Below are positions 14,720-23,293 of a stretch of DNA of 32,970 bases, one piece after another; the first letter of the stretch is position 1, and each line of letters begins with the position of its first letter. Made by a program: the position numbers and the translations under genes. Origin of the DNA: Gracilibacter sp. BRH_c7a (GTDB lineage: Bacteria > Bacillota > Desulfitobacteriia > Desulfitobacteriales > Syntrophobotulaceae). The notes under the pieces were generated by a model. It was not told where the DNA came from, searched no databases, and worked only from the letters and a program-made list of their open reading frames with translations. The DNA is taken from contig LOEZ01000070.1 in NCBI GenBank assembly GCA_001516055.1, positions 1 through 32,970 of the forward strand, written 5' to 3'.

Positions 14720-16081
14720 ATGAATTTAGAAGGAAAAAGGGTACTTGTAGTTGGTGGGGGGCTAAGTGGACGTGCTGCAGCTAGCAAGTTATTGAAGATG
14801 AAAGCCGAAGTCTTCCTGACTGATATGCAACCTAAGGCTAAGCTTACAGGGATAGAAGAATTGGGACTTAATGATAGTCAGCTTATATTGGAAAAAGAAC
14901 CAGACCTAGCTCAGGTCAAGCCTGAACTGCTTGTTCTCTCGCCGGGAGTACCCCCTACTATTTCTTTTATCGTTGAAGCCCGACGCAGGGGGATTCCGCT
15001 CTGGGGAGAGGTTGAACTAGCCCTAAGAGATTCACACGCTTTAGTTATAGGTGTTACGGGCAGCAATGGCAAGACCACAACTACCACGTTGATAGGAGAA
15101 CTGGCTAAAGGGACAGGTAGAGATACCATAGTGGCAGGTAATATCGGAGTTGCTCTTAGTGGACAAGTTGATTATCTTAATAATCGAGGTATTGTTGTAG
15201 CTGAATTATCCAGTTTTCAGTTGGAATTGATTGATAGATTAAGAGTAAATATTGCTGTAATGCTCAATATTACTCCTGATCATCTAGATCGACATGGCAC
15301 GATGGAGAATTATATCGCAGCTAAAGCTCGAATCCTCGAGAATCAAACCAAGGAAGACCTAGCGGTTTTAAACTGGGATGATGATCTTGTAAAAGGGTTC
15401 GTACCTGCAACCAAAGCAAGAATAATTTTCTTTAGTCTTTCAAGCGAGTTACCTACAGGAATTTGTCTGGAAAATGATACTATTGTGCTTAAAACACTAG
15501 AACAGACTACTAAGATTATCCATAGAGATAATCTTCTGCTTAAAGGAAATCACAACCTGCAAAATGCTATGGCCGCTATAGCAGTGGCACTTGAACTTGG
15601 GATGAAAGTTAATGAACTAGGAACTATCCTCCGAGATTTCGCTCCTGTCAAACATAGGCAGGAGATTGTGGGAAAGTTCCAAGATATTCTATTTATTAAT
15701 GATTCCAAAGGCACTAACCCTGATTCTTCTATTAAGGCTCTACAATCGTACCAAGAACCTATCGTCTTGATTGCCGGAGGCAAGAATAAAGGTTTGGACA
15801 TGACAGAATTTATGATTGAAGTTCGTGAAAAAGTCAAGAGTTTGATTTTGGTGGGTGAAGCAGCCCAAGAGTTAGAAGAGAAAGCAAAAGAACTAGATGT
15901 TAAAAGAATTATTAGAGCGAATACTTTTGAAGACAGTGTGCAGAAAGCCATAGAAGAAGCACAGTCTGGTGATGTTGTGCTGTTGTCTCCGGCTTGTACA
16001 AGTTGGGATATGTTTAAAAGTTATGAAGAAAGAGGGGAATTGTTTAGCCGATTAGTGCGTAATCATTATAGCGAACCCTAA
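14720..16081 (+). CDS. murD: UDP-MurNAc-L-alanine:D-glutamate ligase MurD
   Basis: A cytoplasmic Mur ligase of 453 residues that adds D-glutamate to UDP-MurNAc-L-Ala. It shows a Rossmann-like N-terminal domain (VLVVGGGLSGRAAASKL), LSPGVPP, the P-loop GVTGSNGKTTTTTLIGEL, VAELSSFQLE, LNITPDHLDRHG, NDSKGTNPDSS, and the closing motif LLSPACTSWDMF. All are standard for MurD and the length is normal. AAGGAGG precedes the ATG and the gene follows mraY by 11 nt, indicating the same operon. murC, the preceding ligase of the pathway, is not in the window. Confidence 0.97.
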   Translation: MNLEGKRVLVVGGGLSGRAAASKLLKMKAEVFLTDMQPKAKLTGIEELGLNDSQLILEKEPDLAQVKPELLVLSPGVPPTISFIVEARRRGIPLWGEVELALRDSHALVIGVTGSNGKTTTTTLIGELAKGTGRDTIVAGNIGVALSGQVDYLNNRGIVVAELSSFQLELIDRLRVNIAVMLNITPDHLDRHGTMENYIAAKARILENQTKEDLAVLNWDDDLVKGFVPATKARIIFFSLSSELPTGICLENDTIVLKTLEQTTKIIHRDNLLLKGNHNLQNAMAAIAVALELGMKVNELGTILRDFAPVKHRQEIVGKFQDILFINDSKGTNPDSSIKALQSYQEPIVLIAGGKNKGLDMTEFMIEVREKVKSLILVGEAAQELEEKAKELDVKRIIRANTFEDSVQKAIEEAQSGDVVLLSPACTSWDMFKSYEERGELFSRLVRNHYSEP

Positions 16082-16104
16082 TGTTTTTTAAAGGGGGAAG
16101 CTAG

Positions 16105-17220
16105 ATGATTAAAAAATATCGTCAAGTAGATGGTGTGCTGCTAGGAGCTATTATTGCCCTTTTGTTAATCGGTCTTTTAATGTCATACAGTTCGAGTGCA
16201 GTTAAAGGTTACTTATATTTTGATGACCCGTATCATTACTTAAAAATGGAAGTAGTCTGGGTCTTTCTCGGACTAGCAGCGATGACAGTGGCTCTTTTAC
16301 TAGATCTGCGGAAATTGTATAAATGGGCAAAGCCAATTCTGTACGTTGCCATAATCCTTCTGATAATTGTTAAGATTCCGGGATTAGGCAGAACTGTCAA
16401 TGGAGCTACCCGTTGGATAGGTTTAGGACCTTTATCTATTCAACCATCGGAAGTAATTAAACTGGCAATGGTACTTATAATGGCAAGGATATTAGCAACA
16501 AATCCTCGAAATATCCAGTCTTTTCACAAGGGTTTATTACCCTGTTTAGCATTGTTGGGGATTATATGTATGCTCATTATGCTCCAACCTGATCTGGGGA
16601 CGACTCTCGTGATTGCAGCTACAACTTTTTTCATGCTTATCGCCGCTGGGGCCAAGATATGGCATATGACGGCCCTGGGGACGGCAGGGCTGGCAATGGT
16701 TGTAGGAGCTATAGTGGCAGCACCTTACAGGATGCGAAGAATATTTGCATTTCTCGATCCTTGGGCTGATCCATCTGGTAAAGGTTACCAGAGCATCCAA
16801 TCTCTATTAGCTTTGGGTCCAGGTGGTTTGTTTGGTTTAGGATTCGGTCAAAGCAGACAAAAGTTTCTTTATTTGCCTGAAAACCACACGGATTTCATTT
16901 TTGCTATGATTGGGGAGGAGTTTGGCTTTATTGGGGCAACACTAGTGGTTATGCTTTTCTTCTTAATAATTTGGCGGGGATTCAGAATAGCGATTAATGT
17001 TTCTGACAACTTTCTTGGACTATTCGCTGTGGGGCTAACCTCATTAATAGGTATTCAGGCCATGGTTAATATGGGTGTAGTAACAGGAGTTCTTCCCGTT
17101 ACAGGTATCACCCTACCATTCCTTAGTTATGGAGGAACCTCATTGGTTTTCACCATGATCGGGGTAGGATTGTTACTCAATATCTCTAGATACAGGAGCA
17201 AGACTGAGGAGGTCATTTAA
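16105..17220 (+). CDS. spoVE: SpoVE/FtsW-type SEDS peptidoglycan polymerase
   Basis: A SEDS-family integral membrane glycosyltransferase of 371 residues with about ten helices. It polymerises glycan strands from lipid II with a partner class B PBP. Family signatures: NGATRWIGLGPLSIQPSEVIKLAM, the conserved extracytoplasmic loop GKGYQSIQSLLALGPGGLFGLGFGQS, LPENHTDFIFAMIGEEFG, and GITLPFLSYGGTS near the C-terminus. The length is close to B. subtilis SpoVE (366 residues), and it lies in the spoVE position between murD and murG. Together with the single-PASTA PBP upstream it forms a SpoVD/SpoVE-like pair. FtsW and SpoVE cannot be separated by sequence alone, and this copy may serve both division and cortex synthesis. 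Its TAA shares an A with the murG ATG. Confidence 0.93.
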   Translation: MIKKYRQVDGVLLGAIIALLLIGLLMSYSSSAVKGYLYFDDPYHYLKMEVVWVFLGLAAMTVALLLDLRKLYKWAKPILYVAIILLIIVKIPGLGRTVNGATRWIGLGPLSIQPSEVIKLAMVLIMARILATNPRNIQSFHKGLLPCLALLGIICMLIMLQPDLGTTLVIAATTFFMLIAAGAKIWHMTALGTAGLAMVVGAIVAAPYRMRRIFAFLDPWADPSGKGYQSIQSLLALGPGGLFGLGFGQSRQKFLYLPENHTDFIFAMIGEEFGFIGATLVVMLFFLIIWRGFRIAINVSDNFLGLFAVGLTSLIGIQAMVNMGVVTGVLPVTGITLPFLSYGGTSLVFTMIGVGLLLNISRYRSKTEEVI

Positions 17221-18326
17221 TGCGTGTCATAGTAACCGGCGGTGGGACCGGAGGACATATTTATCCTGCTATGGCTGTTGCCAAAAGACTCGAGGAAAGA
17301 ATAAATGATATTCATGTTCTCTATGTTGGCACTAGAGATGGAATGGAATCAAGGCTAGTCCCGGAAAATGAAATAGAATTCCAGGGAATTTCCGGTAAGG
17401 GACTATCCAAGAAAATAGGAGTGGAAACAGTCAGAACTGTGGGCCTTAATCTACGGGCTCTTTGGGAAACAAAAAAAATTCTAAAAGATTTTAGACCTGA
17501 TCTTGTTCTGGGAACAGGAGGATATGTCTCAGGCCCTGTGGTTCTGGCTGCAGCAATTTTTGGCATTCCAACCTTGCTTCATGAGCAAAATGTTTTTCCG
17601 GGCAAAACAAACAGGTTCTTGGCTCGGATGGTGAAGAAAGTCATGTTATCATTTCCAGAAAGTGAATCATTTCTACCAAGAGATAAAACCGAAGTAGTTG
17701 GTCTTCCTGTCCGAGAGGATATTGGCAAGATTGATAGAAAGACTGCAGCTAAGGAATTTAATATCGATCCCCAGAAAAAAACCCTATTAGTTACTGGAGG
17801 CAGCCGTGGCGCTTTAAGTATCAACAAAGCTATGATACATATTCTGCTTCAGTTAGAAAAATATCCGGAAATTCAGGTTATATGGGGAACAGGTTCAGCC
17901 ACCTATCAAACAATAATTGATGAACTGGAAGCAAGCGGAATAAGATATCAAAGAAGTAATTGGGTAGTGAGAGAGTATATCAATAATATGCCTCAGGCAC
18001 TCGCTTGTTCAGATCTTTGTATTTGTCGGGCTGGAGCTGTTACTTTAGCGGAGCTTTCTACCGCAGGTGTAGCTAGTATTCTCATTCCGTATCCTCATGC
18101 CTCAGATAACCATCAAGAATATAATGCTCGTGCCTTTGAAGAAAAAGGTGCGGCTAAGGTAATTCTCGATAAGGAATTGAATGGTTCGATTCTTTGGGAT
18201 GAGCTAATGAAAGTAGTGTTTAATCCATTTGTATTGGAAGAAATGAGTGCCAAAACAAAGAATGTGCTTCAACCAGGAGCACTCGATTGTATAGTGGAGA
18301 TCTGTTTAAGAACCGCTTGGAAATAG
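17220..18326 (+). CDS. murG: UDP-GlcNAc:lipid I GlcNAc transferase MurG
   Basis: A GT-B glycosyltransferase of 368 residues acting at the inner membrane face, where it adds GlcNAc to lipid I to make lipid II. The glycine-rich N-terminal motif GGGTGGHIYPAMAVAKRL, LGTGGYVSGPV, LLHEQNVFPGKTNRFLA, the second glycine-rich loop VTGGSRGALSIN, and the UDP-GlcNAc-binding region CRAGAVTLAELSTAG with PYPHASDNHQEYNA are all present. The start overlaps the spoVE stop (TAATG), so translation is probably coupled. The gene is followed by a strongly structured 150-nt gap before murB. Confidence 0.97.
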   Translation: MRVIVTGGGTGGHIYPAMAVAKRLEERINDIHVLYVGTRDGMESRLVPENEIEFQGISGKGLSKKIGVETVRTVGLNLRALWETKKILKDFRPDLVLGTGGYVSGPVVLAAAIFGIPTLLHEQNVFPGKTNRFLARMVKKVMLSFPESESFLPRDKTEVVGLPVREDIGKIDRKTAAKEFNIDPQKKTLLVTGGSRGALSINKAMIHILLQLEKYPEIQVIWGTGSATYQTIIDELEASGIRYQRSNWVVREYINNMPQALACSDLCICRAGAVTLAELSTAGVASILIPYPHASDNHQEYNARAFEEKGAAKVILDKELNGSILWDELMKVVFNPFVLEEMSAKTKNVLQPGALDCIVEICLRTAWK

Positions 18327-18377
18327 TAGATAATCCTAATCAAAGATATATATCTTTATTGGAAGCTGTCTATGAAA

Positions 18378-18430
18378 CCTTCCTCTCACACTGCAAGCTA
18401 TAGTTGCATAACATATGCAGTAGAGGAAGG
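18378..18430 (+). other. long hairpin between murG and murB
   Basis: CCTTCCTCT (18378-18386) and ACTGCA (18390-18395) pair with TGCAGT (18416-18421) and AGAGGAAGG (18422-18430). This gives 15 base pairs interrupted only by a 3-nt bulge (18387-18389), with a 20-nt loop. No T run follows (GGGTTATATATATAC), so it does not look like an intrinsic terminator. It may be an RNA processing or stability element between murG and murB. Confidence 0.55.
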
Positions 18431-18482
18431 GGGTTATATATATACATAGAAACAAACATCTTAACAGGCTGGAGTGAACATA

Positions 18483-19367
18483 TTGAACTTACCTCAAGTT
18501 AAGGGCAGGCTTGAAAAAGACTACTCTCTAAAAAAGCTGAATACGTGGAGAATCGGTGGTCAGGCTGAAACTGTATTCTGGCCAGAAAATAGCAATGAAT
18601 TATTGGATATGCTCAATTGGTGTCAGCAGAATTCCCTACCCATTGTTCTTTTAGGACGCGGCTCTAATGTTCTGCTTCCAGATAAAGGACTTCGGGGTAT
18701 GGTTATCGTGACTACCAAGATTGATAGTATTAATTGGCAGGAAGATAGAGTTCAAGTAGGAGCAGGATATTCACTTATTAGACTTGCTTCGGAGGCAGCT
18801 CTTAGAGGGCTGCAGGGTTTAGAATTTGCATGTGGGATACCAGGTACCATTGGTGCAGGGATAGCAATAAATGCAGGGGCACACGGTGGCGAGATTGGGA
18901 ATCTAGTTGAGGAAGTCAAGGTTCTGACAGCTGAAGGGAAGATCCTAGAACTTAATGGTGAGGAAATAAAATTCTCTTATAGGGATAGTTCCCTAGTTCA
19001 AAATGGTTACTGGGTTTTGGAGAGCACAATCAGACTAAAGGCAGGAGGCAAAAGTTCAGATATTCGAGAGAAGATGAAAACCCTGAAGTATAAAAGACGA
19101 CAAACACAACCTTTAGAATATCCTAATGCTGGAAGTATATTCCGTAACCCACCAGGACATTCTGCAGGGCAACTAATCGAACAGGCAGGATGGAAAGGGT
19201 ATAGACTAGGAGAGGCCGAAGTATCCGAGAAACATGCAAATTTTATCATCAATAAGGGAAATGCCAAGGCAGATGATGTGTTAGAGCTTATCAGTATAGT
19301 CCAACAGGATATCAAAGATAAATACGGGTTAGTGTTGGAGACAGAGGTAAAGATAGTTAATAGCTAA
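18483..19367 (+). CDS. murB: UDP-N-acetylenolpyruvoylglucosamine reductase MurB
   Basis: An FAD-dependent cytoplasmic reductase of about 294 residues that uses NADPH to convert enolpyruvyl-UDP-GlcNAc to UDP-MurNAc. It has the FAD-binding domain (NTWRIGGQAE; LGRGSNVLLPDKG; GLEFACGIPGTIGAGIAINAG) and the MurB C-terminal domain with SYRDSSL, the catalytic Ser in PNAGSIFRNPPG, and AGWKGYRLGEAEVSEKHANF. The missing Tyr loop and sequence pattern suit the type II enzymes of Firmicutes. GGAG (18471-18474) is 8 nt before TTG 18483 but overlaps GTG 18474, so TTG is preferred; GTG 18474 would add three residues. In this window murB precedes murA, although MurA acts first in the pathway. Confidence 0.95.
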   Translation: MNLPQVKGRLEKDYSLKKLNTWRIGGQAETVFWPENSNELLDMLNWCQQNSLPIVLLGRGSNVLLPDKGLRGMVIVTTKIDSINWQEDRVQVGAGYSLIRLASEAALRGLQGLEFACGIPGTIGAGIAINAGAHGGEIGNLVEEVKVLTAEGKILELNGEEIKFSYRDSSLVQNGYWVLESTIRLKAGGKSSDIREKMKTLKYKRRQTQPLEYPNAGSIFRNPPGHSAGQLIEQAGWKGYRLGEAEVSEKHANFIINKGNAKADDVLELISIVQQDIKDKYGLVLETEVKIVNS

Positions 19368-19398
19368 TAGTAATAGCTAGACAAAAGGGGGAGAAGGC

Positions 19399-20670
19399 AT
19401 GACGATGGATCGTTATGTCATCACAGGTAAACAAAAATTAGAAGGGCATATTAAAACAAGCGGTGCTAAAAATGCGTCCCTTCCTTTGATGGCAGCAGCA
19501 ATACTAGCTGATGGAATAACTGTGATTCAAGGAATTCCTAACCTTAGTGATATCAGAAACATGGGTGAGGTTCTAAAAAGTTTAGGTTGCCAAGTAGAAT
19601 TTAAAAATTCTGAAATGATGATTGATACTACTTCTCTTGTTGAATGGACAGTGAATGAGGAGCTTATGCGAAAGATGAGAGCTTCGAATCTTATCCTAGG
19701 ACCAATGATAGCCAGAGAAGGAAAAGTTAAGATATCCAGGCCTGGAGGATGTGCTATAGGAAGTAGGCCTATGGATCAGCACATCAAAGGGCTTTTAGAA
19801 TTAGGAGTCAGAGTTGAAGAAAAGCATGGCTATATCGAAGCCCGGGCTGATAAACTCATTGGTGGTGAGGTATACTTAGATATTCCAAGTGTCGGTGCTA
19901 CCGAGAATATAATGATGGCTGCAGTTAAAGCCGAAGGTATCACGGTTATTCGTAATGCAGCTAGGGAACCAGAAATAGTGGATTTGCAAAACCTTCTAAA
20001 TAAAATGGGTGGGAAGGTTAGGGGAGCTGGGACACATGTCATACGAATTGATGGTGTCAAAAAGTTAAAGAGTGTCGAACATACTGTTATCCCCGATAGG
20101 ATAGAAGCAGGCACCCATATGGTAGCAGCTGTAATGACCGGCGGAGATATAGTTGTGGACAATGTAATTCCGGAACATGTTAGTCCAATCATAGCCAAAT
20201 TACGACAAGCTGGAGCAGATATCACTTCTAACGGTGATAGTGTTAGGGTACGTCATAGTGGCAAGATAAAGGCCATGGAGGTAAAGACATTAGCTTACCC
20301 AGGGTTTCCAACAGATATGCAGCCCCAGTTTTTAGCTCTACTCACGATTGCTGAAGGTACGAGCATAATCACGGAAACAATCTTTGAAAATAGATTTCAG
20401 CATATCGCAGAGCTCAGAAGGATGGGGGCTAAGGTCATTATCGAGGGACGAACAGCAATAATCTGTGGTGTATCAACTTTAGAAGGAGCATTTGTGGAAG
20501 CCACCGATCTTAGAGCAGGTGCTGCCCTTTTCTTAGCAGCTTTGGCTGCAGAGGAAGGAACTGTCTTAGAAAGGGTTAATTATATAGATAGAGGATATGA
20601 GAACTTGGAGCATAAATATCGTGCTTTAGGAGCAAAGTTACAAAGAGTAGTCAGAACATCAGAAAAATAA
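19399..20670 (+). CDS. murA: UDP-GlcNAc 1-carboxyvinyltransferase MurA
   Basis: This 423-residue cytoplasmic enzyme transfers enolpyruvate from phosphoenolpyruvate to UDP-GlcNAc, the first committed step of peptidoglycan synthesis. It shows the catalytic Lys in SGAKNAS (Lys24), the catalytic Cys in RPGGCAIGSRP (Cys118, the fosfomycin target), and the late motifs YPGFPTDMQPQF and ATDLRAGAALFLAALAA. The Cys indicates the fosfomycin-sensitive form rather than the Asp variant. GGGGGAG precedes the ATG; a second ATG at 19405 has poorer spacing. Many Firmicutes carry two murA paralogues, and only one is visible here. Confidence 0.97.
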   Translation: MTMDRYVITGKQKLEGHIKTSGAKNASLPLMAAAILADGITVIQGIPNLSDIRNMGEVLKSLGCQVEFKNSEMMIDTTSLVEWTVNEELMRKMRASNLILGPMIAREGKVKISRPGGCAIGSRPMDQHIKGLLELGVRVEEKHGYIEARADKLIGGEVYLDIPSVGATENIMMAAVKAEGITVIRNAAREPEIVDLQNLLNKMGGKVRGAGTHVIRIDGVKKLKSVEHTVIPDRIEAGTHMVAAVMTGGDIVVDNVIPEHVSPIIAKLRQAGADITSNGDSVRVRHSGKIKAMEVKTLAYPGFPTDMQPQFLALLTIAEGTSIITETIFENRFQHIAELRRMGAKVIIEGRTAIICGVSTLEGAFVEATDLRAGAALFLAALAAEEGTVLERVNYIDRGYENLEHKYRALGAKLQRVVRTSEK

Positions 20671-20673
20671 TAT

Positions 20674-20703
20674 TTGCATGCTGATTATTTATTATTGTAA
20701 AAT
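20674..20703 (+). promoter_or_regulatory. putative promoter upstream of ftsQ
   Basis: TTGCAT (20674-20679) and TAAAAT (20698-20703) are separated by 18 nt in the 148-nt murA-ftsQ gap. A small imperfect hairpin, ACGgACGC with GCGTaCGT (20778-20798), lies further down near the ftsQ start. Both are weak to moderate signals. Confidence 0.4.
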
Positions 20704-20818
20704 AAAGAGAAACTTGCCAACTTGTTTGGCTTAGTCGAACAAATTAGGAAGTTAGCGACCGTTGTTCAAGTACATATACGGACGCTTACTGCGTACGTGA
20801 AGGTAGGAGAGAGGGGAA

Positions 20819-21544
20819 TTGTCCCAAATCAAAGCCAATACTTCTTTTATTTATATAGCCGCATTAATTTGCCTCCTGGCGGTAGGTCTTTTTATGTTTA
20901 CAAAATCAGACTTTTTTATGTTACAAGAAGTACGAATCGAAGGTTTGGAAAATGTTGCTGAAGAAGAAATAGTAAAACTGTTAGGAACAGTAAAGGGACA
21001 AAACCTTTTTCTGACAGATACGAAAGCACTTGCTCAGAGAGTTAAGCTACATCCACTTGTAAATGAAGCAGCAGTTAGAAAAGAATTACCGTTAACACTG
21101 GTTGTTGATATTCAAGAGCGTATTCCAGTAGCGTTAATTCTGAATGAAGATGGTGTTGTGGAAGTCGATAAAGAAGGAACAATACTGCGTTTTCATGAAA
21201 CATGGCCTAAAACAGGTAGCCCGGTGGTGACTGGAGTTGTGGTTCCAGACACCATCGGACCAGGACAAAAGCTTGTAAGCAAACAATTGGATAAAGTCCT
21301 TTTATTATTAGGACAAGCTTCTCCGAGTATGATTCCTCTAATTGGAGAAGTTAATATTAATGAAGTAGGTCAAGTCTTTTTGTTCCTTAACACTGGTATG
21401 GAAGTAAGACTTGGCCATGACGAGGAATATGCAGGAAAACTCAACTTACTTAACGAACTAATATATAACGAAGAATACAAGTCCATTGAGAAATCTATCA
21501 AGTATATTGATCTAACAGCAGGAAAGCCCGTCTTGGGACGTTAG
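20819..21544 (+). CDS. ftsQ: FtsQ/DivIB divisome protein
   Basis: A bitopic membrane protein of 241 residues: a very short cytoplasmic tail, one membrane helix (~8-27, FIYIAALICLLAVGLFMF), then an extracytoplasmic POTRA domain (LQEVRIEGLENVAEEEIVKLL, residues ~36-100) and an FtsQ-type beta domain. The FtsQ/DivIB protein binds FtsL and FtsB/DivIC and regulates septal wall synthesis. The nearly absent cytoplasmic tail is shorter than in B. subtilis DivIB. The start is TTG 20819, preceded by AGGAG (20804-20808) at 10 nt. Its position between murA and sbp-ftsZ is the conserved Firmicute arrangement. Confidence 0.93.
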   Translation: MSQIKANTSFIYIAALICLLAVGLFMFTKSDFFMLQEVRIEGLENVAEEEIVKLLGTVKGQNLFLTDTKALAQRVKLHPLVNEAAVRKELPLTLVVDIQERIPVALILNEDGVVEVDKEGTILRFHETWPKTGSPVVTGVVVPDTIGPGQKLVSKQLDKVLLLLGQASPSMIPLIGEVNINEVGQVFLFLNTGMEVRLGHDEEYAGKLNLLNELIYNEEYKSIEKSIKYIDLTAGKPVLGR

Positions 21545-21557
21545 CGGAGGAAATAAA

Positions 21558-21926
21558 ATGTGGTTGTTACCTATTTTTGGTTTAGTACTAGGATTAGCTA
21601 TAGGTTTTTTAAGTCCTTTTTCTATTCCGGTAGAATATGCCAAGTATTTTTCTGTGGCAATTCTAGTTGCTTTCGATTCCGTTATGGGCGGAATCAGAGC
21701 TTACCAAGAAGACTATTTTGATAATACTGTTTTCCTAAGTGGTTTCTTTGTGAATATTCTTATGGCTGGTTTTCTTGCCTTCATTGGCGATAGGATAGGA
21801 GTTGACCTTTATCTTGCAGCAGTTGTTGCCTTTGGTACAAGGTTATTCCAGAATATAAGTATCATCCGCAGGCATGTTATTAATAAACAAATTCTAGGGA
21901 ATGAGAATGTAAAAAAGAAGGAGTAA
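21558..21926 (+). CDS. sbp: small basic protein Sbp (DUF1290)
   Basis: A 122-residue membrane protein with about four hydrophobic segments, matching B. subtilis Sbp in length and sequence ([56 protein letters not shown]). The family is conserved between ftsQ and ftsZ in Firmicutes and Actinobacteria, but no biochemical role is established. GCGGAGG precedes the ATG, and the gene follows ftsQ by 13 nt. The C-terminus is lysine-rich. Confidence 0.93.
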   Translation: MWLLPIFGLVLGLAIGFLSPFSIPVEYAKYFSVAILVAFDSVMGGIRAYQEDYFDNTVFLSGFFVNILMAGFLAFIGDRIGVDLYLAAVVAFGTRLFQNISIIRRHVINKQILGNENVKKKE

Positions 21927-22009
21927 ATACATTTGACCTAGAAAGTATTAAAATGGTTTGCAGTATTAATCATATCATAGATGAAGATTTAGAAGGAGGC
22001 AGGAGGAAA

Positions 22010-23083
22010 ATGCTAGAATTTGATAATGATGATAATCAATTCGCCAGAATTAAAGTAATCGGAGTAGGTGGCGGAGGGAACAACGCTGTTAATAGGATGA
22101 TATCTGCAGGTCTTAAAGGTGTTGAGTTTATTGGTATTAATACAGATGCTCAGGCACTTCAAATGTCAAGAGCTGCTGAAAAAATACAGATAGGTATGAA
22201 ACTAACAAAAGGGCTTGGAGCAGGTGCTAATCCAGAAATAGGACATAGTGCTGCTGAAGAAAGCCGTGATGAAATAGCTCAAGCATTGATGGGAGCAGAT
22301 ATGGTATTTGTAGCTGCAGGTATGGGCGGAGGAACAGGAACCGGTGCGGCTCCGGTGGTAGCCGAGATTGCTAAGGAAATTGGGGCACTCACAGTTGGAG
22401 TGGTCACGAGACCTTTTTCTTTCGAAGGTAGAAAAAGAGCGATGCAGGCTGAAAGAGGGATTCTGGAACTTAAAGATAAGGTTGATACCCTTATTACCAT
22501 ACCTAATGATAGGCTGCTTCAGGTGGTAGATAAACACACTACAGTCCAGGAGGCTTTTAAAATAGCCGATGATGTTTTGCTTCAGGGAGTACAAGGGATA
22601 TCTAACCTAATAACTATACCTGGTTTAATTAACTTGGACTTTGCTGATGTAAAAACAATTATGGCTGACACGGGTTCTGCTCTGATGGGGATTGGACAGG
22701 CTGCTGGTGAGAACAGAGCGATTGAAGCTGCTAAGAGAGCGATCTCTAGCCCTCTTCTTGAGACTTCTATTGAGGGTGCTAAAGGAGTGTTATTAAACAT
22801 TACTGGCGGACCTAATCTTACCCTCTTAGAAGTAAATGAAGCCTCGGAGGTTGTAGGTGATGCTGCCGATCAAGAGGCTAATATTATTTTCGGTGCGGTA
22901 ATTGATGAAAGTCTTAAGGATGACCTTAGGGTTACGGTTATAGCTACCGGATTTGAACAAAGAAATAATATTTTCAAAAAGACTAAGACCACCAATCAAG
23001 TTGAATCTTTAGGAAACAAAGGTGGAGACCTTTTTCAAGACGTCGTTGACATCCCTAACTTCTTGAAATATCGAAGACAATAA
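22010..23083 (+). CDS. ftsZ: cell division GTPase FtsZ
   Basis: The tubulin-like GTPase that forms the Z ring, 357 residues. The GTP-binding core shows [23 protein letters not shown], and the tubulin signature [15 protein letters not shown]. The synergy residues are in [19 protein letters not shown], and the C-terminal domain runs to ~318. After a short linker comes the conserved C-terminal peptide DIPNFLKYR, which recruits membrane tethers such as FtsA or SepF. The linker is short compared with many FtsZ proteins. ATG 22010 has GGAGG just upstream (AGGAGGAAA) and gives the canonical N-terminus; a longer in-frame start at 21953 is unlikely. A strong terminator follows, closing the dcw transcript. 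sepF is at 30923 and no ftsA is in the window. Confidence 0.98.
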   Translation: MLEFDNDDNQFARIKVIGVGGGGNNAVNRMISAGLKGVEFIGINTDAQALQMSRAAEKIQIGMKLTKGLGAGANPEIGHSAAEESRDEIAQALMGADMVFVAAGMGGGTGTGAAPVVAEIAKEIGALTVGVVTRPFSFEGRKRAMQAERGILELKDKVDTLITIPNDRLLQVVDKHTTVQEAFKIADDVLLQGVQGISNLITIPGLINLDFADVKTIMADTGSALMGIGQAAGENRAIEAAKRAISSPLLETSIEGAKGVLLNITGGPNLTLLEVNEASEVVGDAADQEANIIFGAVIDESLKDDLRVTVIATGFEQRNNIFKKTKTTNQVESLGNKGGDLFQDVVDIPNFLKYRRQ

Positions 23084-23112
23084 GTTAGAGAAATCAATAT
23101 GCATGTTGCCTG

Positions 23113-23143
23113 AAAAGTACCGGCCAAGAGCCGGTACTTTTTT
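23113..23143 (+). terminator. intrinsic terminator after ftsZ
   Basis: AAAAGTACCGGC (23113-23124) pairs perfectly with GCCGGTACTTTT (23130-23141) around a 5-nt loop and ends in T residues. It is the strongest terminator in the window and separates the vegetative cluster from the sporulation block. Confidence 0.93.
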
Positions 23144-23218
23144 ATGTGCCACAAAAAACAAAGATACAACATAATGCTTTTAATCTTTTCCAAAAAATCG
23201 GTGTTCCAGCTATCTTAA

Positions 23219-23252
23219 AGCGACAGGATTCATATGACATGCAGGGTATAAT
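23219..23252 (+). promoter_or_regulatory. putative spoIIG promoter with Spo0A-box-like site
   Basis: A consensus TATAAT (23247-23252) has no good -35 box at 17 nt. A CGACA core (23221-23225, within AGCGACAGG), the reverse complement of the TGTCG core of Spo0A boxes, lies about 21 nt before it. The B. subtilis spoIIG promoter is likewise a sigma-A promoter activated by Spo0A with abnormal spacing. The match is partial (5 of 7 positions), so this is tentative. Confidence 0.4.
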
Positions 23253-23293
23253 TTGAGAATGAGAATTAGATAGATTTGAAAGGATTAACAGGT

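Noticed and set aside
20722-20961. 79-codon frame overlapping the ftsQ start
   Set aside because: It has no SD or family similarity, and the overlapping ftsQ frame has clear FtsQ topology.
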